A DNA stretch of 64,000 bases from Diplosphaera chodatii (taxonomy: Eukaryota > Chlorophyta > Trebouxiophyceae > Prasiolales > Stichococcaceae): assembly GCA_032358165.1 (NCBI GenBank), contig JAALGY010000001.1, positions 1,674,001 to 1,738,000 of the forward strand, given 5' to 3'. This document shows, piece after piece, positions 59,766 to 64,000 of this stretch (its first letter is position 1; each line of letters begins with the position of its first letter). The notes beneath the pieces were generated by a model. That model saw nothing but the letters and a program-made list of their open reading frames with translations, made no database searches and had not been told where the DNA came from. Made by a program: the position numbers and the translations under genes.

Positions 59766-61775
59766 CTAGCACACGTCCATGTGCTGTGTCGGCAGCTCCA
59801 GGGAGCGGCGGGTGCCGACGCGCACCATGGACGGCCGCGAGAACATGGGCCGGGCGGCGTCGGGGGTGCCGGGCGCCGGGCAGCTGTCCACCGAGCTGCC
59901 AGAGTCCGCCGGCGCCAGCGTGGACTGCTTTGCCGGCGAGCCCTTGCCGCCGTCGTCGGCGGCGCAGGCGTCCGCCACCGCGCGGAAGGGGGTGTCGAAG
60001 GCTGGGGCGGGGGTGGCCGCGGGCGCCGGCGCCGGGGTCGGCTTGCTCAGCGACAGCTGCAGGGTGGGCACAAAGCACGTTGAGAGGAGGCGGGACCTTG
60101 TAGTGCATGGCCAACAAGGCAGGGTGCGGGGTCCACCAACAGGGAAACTGCTCAAGTGCACATGGTGTGGCGCTGGCAGATGCAACCACATGCAGGGTGG
60201 GCCAAGTGTTGTCAGGGTTTAGGGTGCGCACCGCATAGCCGGACAGCAGGTCGCTGGCGGTGGTGATGATGTTGGCGATGAAGGTGCTGTCGGCCACCGC
60301 AGCGACCATGACCTCCAGGCACGCCACCACGCTGATGGACGGGCTGCGCAGGTCGTACACTGGGATGTAGGCCAGCTCCGAGACCACATCTGCGACGCCG
60401 CCTGCAAGAAGGAGGGAAGAACATGAGGCGGTGTTCTGTTCACAGACATCTGAGACATGCAGGGCAGCGGATGACGGAGCCAAACATGCCCGAGAAGCTC
60501 TTGCCACTGGCGTCGAGACAGCAGGGCAGCAGACAACAGGTGCAGCTGGCAGCAGGTCGGCCGAAGCGCAAGTCTGCAGCACTAGTATGTCAGCTGAGCG
60601 CGCCTGCCAGCAGCTTGTTGCAGGGGTGCAGCGACGACGGCATCACGTTCAGCTTCTGCACGATGGCCAGCGCGCCGCACGCCCAGGTGGTCGCCAGCAT
60701 GCCGGCCAGGTTCTGTGGGACGCCCACATCGCAGCTGCACCGTGCAACATGCAGGCCGTCAGCTTCTGACACAGGCGGCATGCACGGATGGCGTACACAC
60801 TGCCATAGCTCTGTCGATCAGCAGCACAGGCTGAGCAAAACTGCGGCTGCATGCCAGACTGCCAGGTCCAGGAGGTACCAAGGCTGCAACATTGACTTTG
60901 GTATGCGGTGGCGGTGCACCCGGGACGCCGTCCCGGAAGCTGCAGCAGTCAAACCAGTACTCACCAGTCCTGCCGGAAGCGGGCAAGCGACGGGTCGTAC
61001 AGGGCTGCTCCGATGCGCTGGGTGCGGAAGACGGCGCCGTTGTTTCCGCCCTGGGCGCCCTGTTGCTCCTGGCAGAGCGTCCACACCTACGGGGCAGCCA
61101 ACCGACGATGACGGTGCTAGTTGCAGCTGCAGAAGGTCGCATCCGCTGCACAATGATCGTGCTGCAAGGCCAGTGTAAGATGTTCATCGCTGATCAGATC
61201 GCAGGCAGATTGATACGCAAGCTTCTGTCGGAATTGCGTGCCACGACAATGCGCTGAAGTGCAAGACACCCGGGGCTCGGGCAGCTCATTGTGCTGGTAC
61301 GGGCCCATGAACCCGGCTGAATCGTGCGATCAGGCACCGACTGAAGCTGGGTGGCATGGCCGATCGGGGTGGGGTGCACGCCGCTGTTGCAACACAGTCG
61401 CAGAGTGCCTTGCAAGTCAACAAAGCGCCGACGGAGGAAACGCTCGCAGTGCCCTGACGCGTTTGGGCCCAAATCTTGCGTCTCAGAGCTCAGCTCGTTG
61501 AAGGAAGACCGCGCTGCTGCACTCCCAAGCTGCCTGACATGCTCGCCGTGCGGGCTACTGGTACGGTTAGGACAACAGTGGAGACGCACCTGGCACAGGC
61601 TGATGCCGCCCAGGAAGCGGGAGGCCAGGGCGCCCGGAATGCAGCTCAGCCGCTGCTCCAGGTCCGTCTGCGGCTGCGACGGCGGTGAAGTCGGCCGCCT
61701 TTTGCGGGACTTCACCACCAGCCGTGGCGGGGCGTCGCACAGCAGGCTGGCAATCTGCTGCATGCTCATGGCCAT
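59766..61775 (-). CDS. unknown protein with helical core and Pro/Ala-rich C-terminus
   Basis: The start at 61775 gives MAMSMQQIASLLCDAPPRLV, then a basic KSRKRRP stretch and SCIPGALASRFLGGISLCQ, ending at a GTGCGT donor near 61590. Further exons: about 61275-61330 (GFMGPYQHNELPEP), about 60967-61085 (VWTLCQEQQGAQGGNNGAVF then RIGAALYDPSLARFRQD), about 60597-60715 (NLAGMLATTWACGALAIVQK then NVMPSSLHPCNKLLAGAL), and about 60215-60400 (VADVVSELAYIPVYDLRSPS then VVACLEVMVAAVADSTFIAN). The last exon, from about 60060, is Ala/Pro/Thr-rich with DTPFRAVADACAADDGG and ends LELPTQHMDVC, stop at 59766. The middle exons look well conserved, but I do not recognise the family. KSRKRRP could be a nuclear signal. 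Confidence 0.5.
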
Positions 61776-62871
61776 GGCTGCCGGCTTTGAGTGCTAGTGA
61801 GTGGCTTCAGGACAGGCTGCCGGCCGTCCCCCGGGCTATGGGGCGCTGGGCCGCGCGGGCTGCAGTTTTGGGATCAGAGCTTGGGACGCTGCGCTGCGAG
61901 CTGCAGGCTTGACGGCTTCAGGGCAGATGATGTGCGGCAGAGGCAATATACAAGAGTACAGACTGTCCAGAGACGGCGCGGGCGTGGTTGTGGCGGCCGG
62001 GTACGCGTCAGTGCAAGCAAGTCTGCCAGATTGCGCGAGGCGGATCTGCGATCGGCCGGGATCTGTGACCGGTCAGCTACGAGTCAGCTGTTGACGCCTC
62101 CTCAGCCGCAATCGATCGGAGGGTTTGGCGGATCAGGGCCGGATCAAATACTCGGTGAAATCGCCACAGCGCACAGGGGCCAAGTCCAGGAACGGGATGA
62201 ATGGCAGCCAGCAGGCCCCTGAGAGGTCACAATCTCACATCTGTACCCAGGACTCCATCTCTCTTACATCCAGGAAACATCAGGGAGCTCTACCATCGGC
62301 AGGTTGCGCATTGAGACTGCTTCCACACTCTGCCTAGACAAGCCGCCGAGCAACCACGACGGCAAAGCGAAACGGTGCACGGGCTCCTACTCAACTGGGG
62401 GACGAGACACGGCTGCGAGTGCGCAATCTGGTTGCCCAAGCCCTGAACGGCAAACTGAAACAGATACTGTGCTTGAACTTGTGAGTCCGCCAAACCGGCT
62501 GGAATAGTGGCTGCCTGACAGCGGCGGGCCCGGACCACAACTAGTGCCACAAAGAATCGCTGCAAATGCGGTGCCGCACCTGCGGACACGGTGTTTCGGT
62601 GCTGGCCATGAGCCGCACGGTATATGAATCGATGTGTGTCGCCTTGGATCTTCCCTCCCTACACCGGTAATGTATGGTACAAAACAAGGAGAGCGGGCTC
62701 CCAGTCCGGCCTCCAGATCGGCCCTTAGTCGGCCCTGCTGCAGCCGGGCTGCAGCAGCTCTGCCTCGCCTCCGCTGCGCATTTAACATGCTGCTGCACTT
62801 GCCTTCCGCAACGGTCTGCCAGCCAGAGCCAACTGGATCGGCAACACAACCGCAGCATGCTACCACTTGCA
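61776..62871. other. intergenic upstream of the 59766-61775 gene
   Basis: Promoter of the unknown gene on the left and 3' untranslated region of the next minus-strand gene on the right. No recognisable coding segment. Confidence 0.45.
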
Positions 62872-64000
62872 CTACTGTTTTGGCGAGGGCTGGTCCGCCG
62901 ACGTGCGCAGCCCCTCAGCGCTGCTGAGGCTGCCTTGGTCCGAGCTGCGCCGACCGCCGCGTGTCTCCCGCTCTGCTGCTGCCAGCGCCGCCGCCACCGC
63001 GTCCAAGTGCGTGTCCTGTTGAGGAGCCAGGAGGACCAGGGGGTTAGGGCTGTTGTACTCACAGCTCACGAACTCACATGCGGCTGTGCCCTGCTGGCAG
63101 GTTCATCGTGTGATGCAAGGCGCGCAATGCTGGGCGCTCGTGGCAGCGGCAGCTCTGCCACGCCGCCGCTGCAGAGGCACCCCAGGCAGTGCACCATGGG
63201 ATGGGGAGAGCGCCAGTGACCGCAGTGTCACAGCAGGGCACCTGGCTGCTGCTGCTGCCGCTGCCGATGGAGGCCTCCCGCAGCCGCCAGGAGCGATTGT
63301 GCGTGAAGGGGCTCAGCACGCCGGCGGCGCCAGAGGACGGCGCGGCAGGGGGAGCCCCTGTAGCAGACAGGCGTGTGTGGCCGCAGGGCCCACTGGCATG
63401 CTCAGGCAGAGCAGGTAGCAAACCAGGCAAGTGCAGCATGCAGTAGTGCCCGCTGTTCTGCGCTGGTTGCATTGGAAAGGCCATGAGCAGCAGCAGCTTT
63501 GCAGGACAGATGACTGAGCCACCTTCGATGTTGGATGCCCGGCGGCTGGCTGCTTGGTGGGAGTCGAATGCATCGCCCGCGCCGCTGGCTTCCCCAAACG
63601 ACGTGCGGACCGCTGCGTCGCTGCTGGGTGCTATATCCAAGCTGTGGCGGCGGTGTGCACCGTCGGCACCTTCGTCACCTGATGGACAACACCAAGGATT
63701 GAGTGGATGCTAGACACACAGGTGCAGCGTGCATCAGCCGTGAGCACAGAGACTCGTCGTGAAGCAGTTGACACGACAGCAGGCGCTTGGCTGTGCGATG
63801 CGCTGGAGCCCACCCTGCGGCATGGGCCGGCTGCCGCCGTCGATGCTGCTGCTACGACGGCCCCGTCTGCTGCTGCTGCGCCTCCGCCCATCGCCCATCT
63901 CCAGGCTGTATCTGGCCGGCCCACCCTGCAGCAGGGCAAAAAAAAAGACATGGGTGCACGCCTGCTCACTGACTGCCACCTTGCTGTGCACCAGGCGCCA
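62872..64000 (-). CDS. Ser/Ala/Arg-rich protein, 5' part outside window
   Basis: These are minus-strand exons of low-complexity but coding-like character. About 63735-63928 reads ARYSLEMGDGRRRSSSRRGR then SSSIDGGSRPMPQGG. About 63490-63680 reads HRRHSLDIAPSSDAAVRTSF then EASGAGDAFDSHQAASRRAS. About 63235-63380 reads GAAGVLSPFTHNRSWRLREA. The final exon, about 62872-63060, reads NSPNPLVLLAPQQDTHLDAV then ALAAAERETRGG, with the stop at 62872-62874. The repeated R-x-x-S and RRxS motifs could be phosphorylation sites, which is inference. No domain is recognised, and the gene continues beyond 64000. Confidence 0.45.

Noticed and set aside
59427..60083. 218-codon plus-strand open frame
   Set aside because: It is antisense to the Pro/Ala-rich last exon of the 59766-61775 gene, and its Gly/Arg/Cys runs look like a complement-strand shadow.
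1..64000. tRNA, rRNA or CRISPR features
   Set aside because: I looked for T-loop GGTTCGANTCC strings, rRNA cores and regularly spaced direct repeats and found none convincing.

Overview
The window is nuclear DNA of a photosynthetic eukaryote, most likely a chlorophyte green alga. It is GC-rich and holds about 16 protein genes, roughly one per 4 kb. Each is broken into many short exons by small GT-AG introns whose donors are mostly GTGNG and whose acceptors usually end in TGCAG. The gene set is plant-lineage: a TMEM209/cytochrome b561-N protein, an organellar mTERF, a group-A-like bZIP, a plastid-type cysteine synthase, an SDF2 MIR protein and a PC-esterase-like SGNH protein. I see no bacterial operons, rRNA, tRNA, CRISPR array or recognisable transposon ORF.

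Layout. 1-4195 (+): 3' part of an alpha/beta-hydrolase lipase. 4870-6486 (-): DTW-domain tRNA aminocarboxypropyltransferase. 7289-11945 (-): TMEM209 homologue with an internal tandem duplication. 13095-17566 (+): CDC45, 16 exons, 613 aa. 18219-21255 (-): mTERF. 22111-24950 (-): BAR-domain protein. 26182-29431 (-): aquaporin with a 21-nt NPA microexon. 30181-31522 (-): hotdog thioesterase. 32162-36288 (+): HMG-CoA synthase, 14 exons, 463 aa. 37510-41490 (-): AREB/ABF-like bZIP. 42039-44755 (-): O-acetylserine (thiol) lyase, 11 exons, 412 aa. 45088-46282 (+): small plastid-targeted membrane protein. 46614-48008 (-): SDF2-like MIR protein, 213 aa. 48920-51017 (-): unknown, possibly alpha-helical repeat. 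53034-54537 (-): membrane protein with a DnaJ-type zinc finger. 55143-58636 (-): type II membrane SGNH/PC-esterase-like protein. 59766-61775 (-): unknown. 62872-64000 (-): serine/alanine-rich protein running off the window.

The models for CDC45, HMG-CoA synthase, cysteine synthase and SDF2 were assembled by hand. Intron phase is consistent at every junction and total length matches the family, so they are firm. The aquaporin model is equally consistent except at its C-terminus. The others are given as spans with their recognisable exons.

The genes are mostly unrelated housekeeping functions: replication, tRNA modification, organellar expression, sulfur assimilation, ER quality control and water transport. 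The most notable single gene is the intact HMG-CoA synthase, because chlorophytes studied so far are generally held to have lost the cytosolic mevalonate pathway. Next to it, in divergent orientation, lies an acyl-CoA-thioesterase-like gene.
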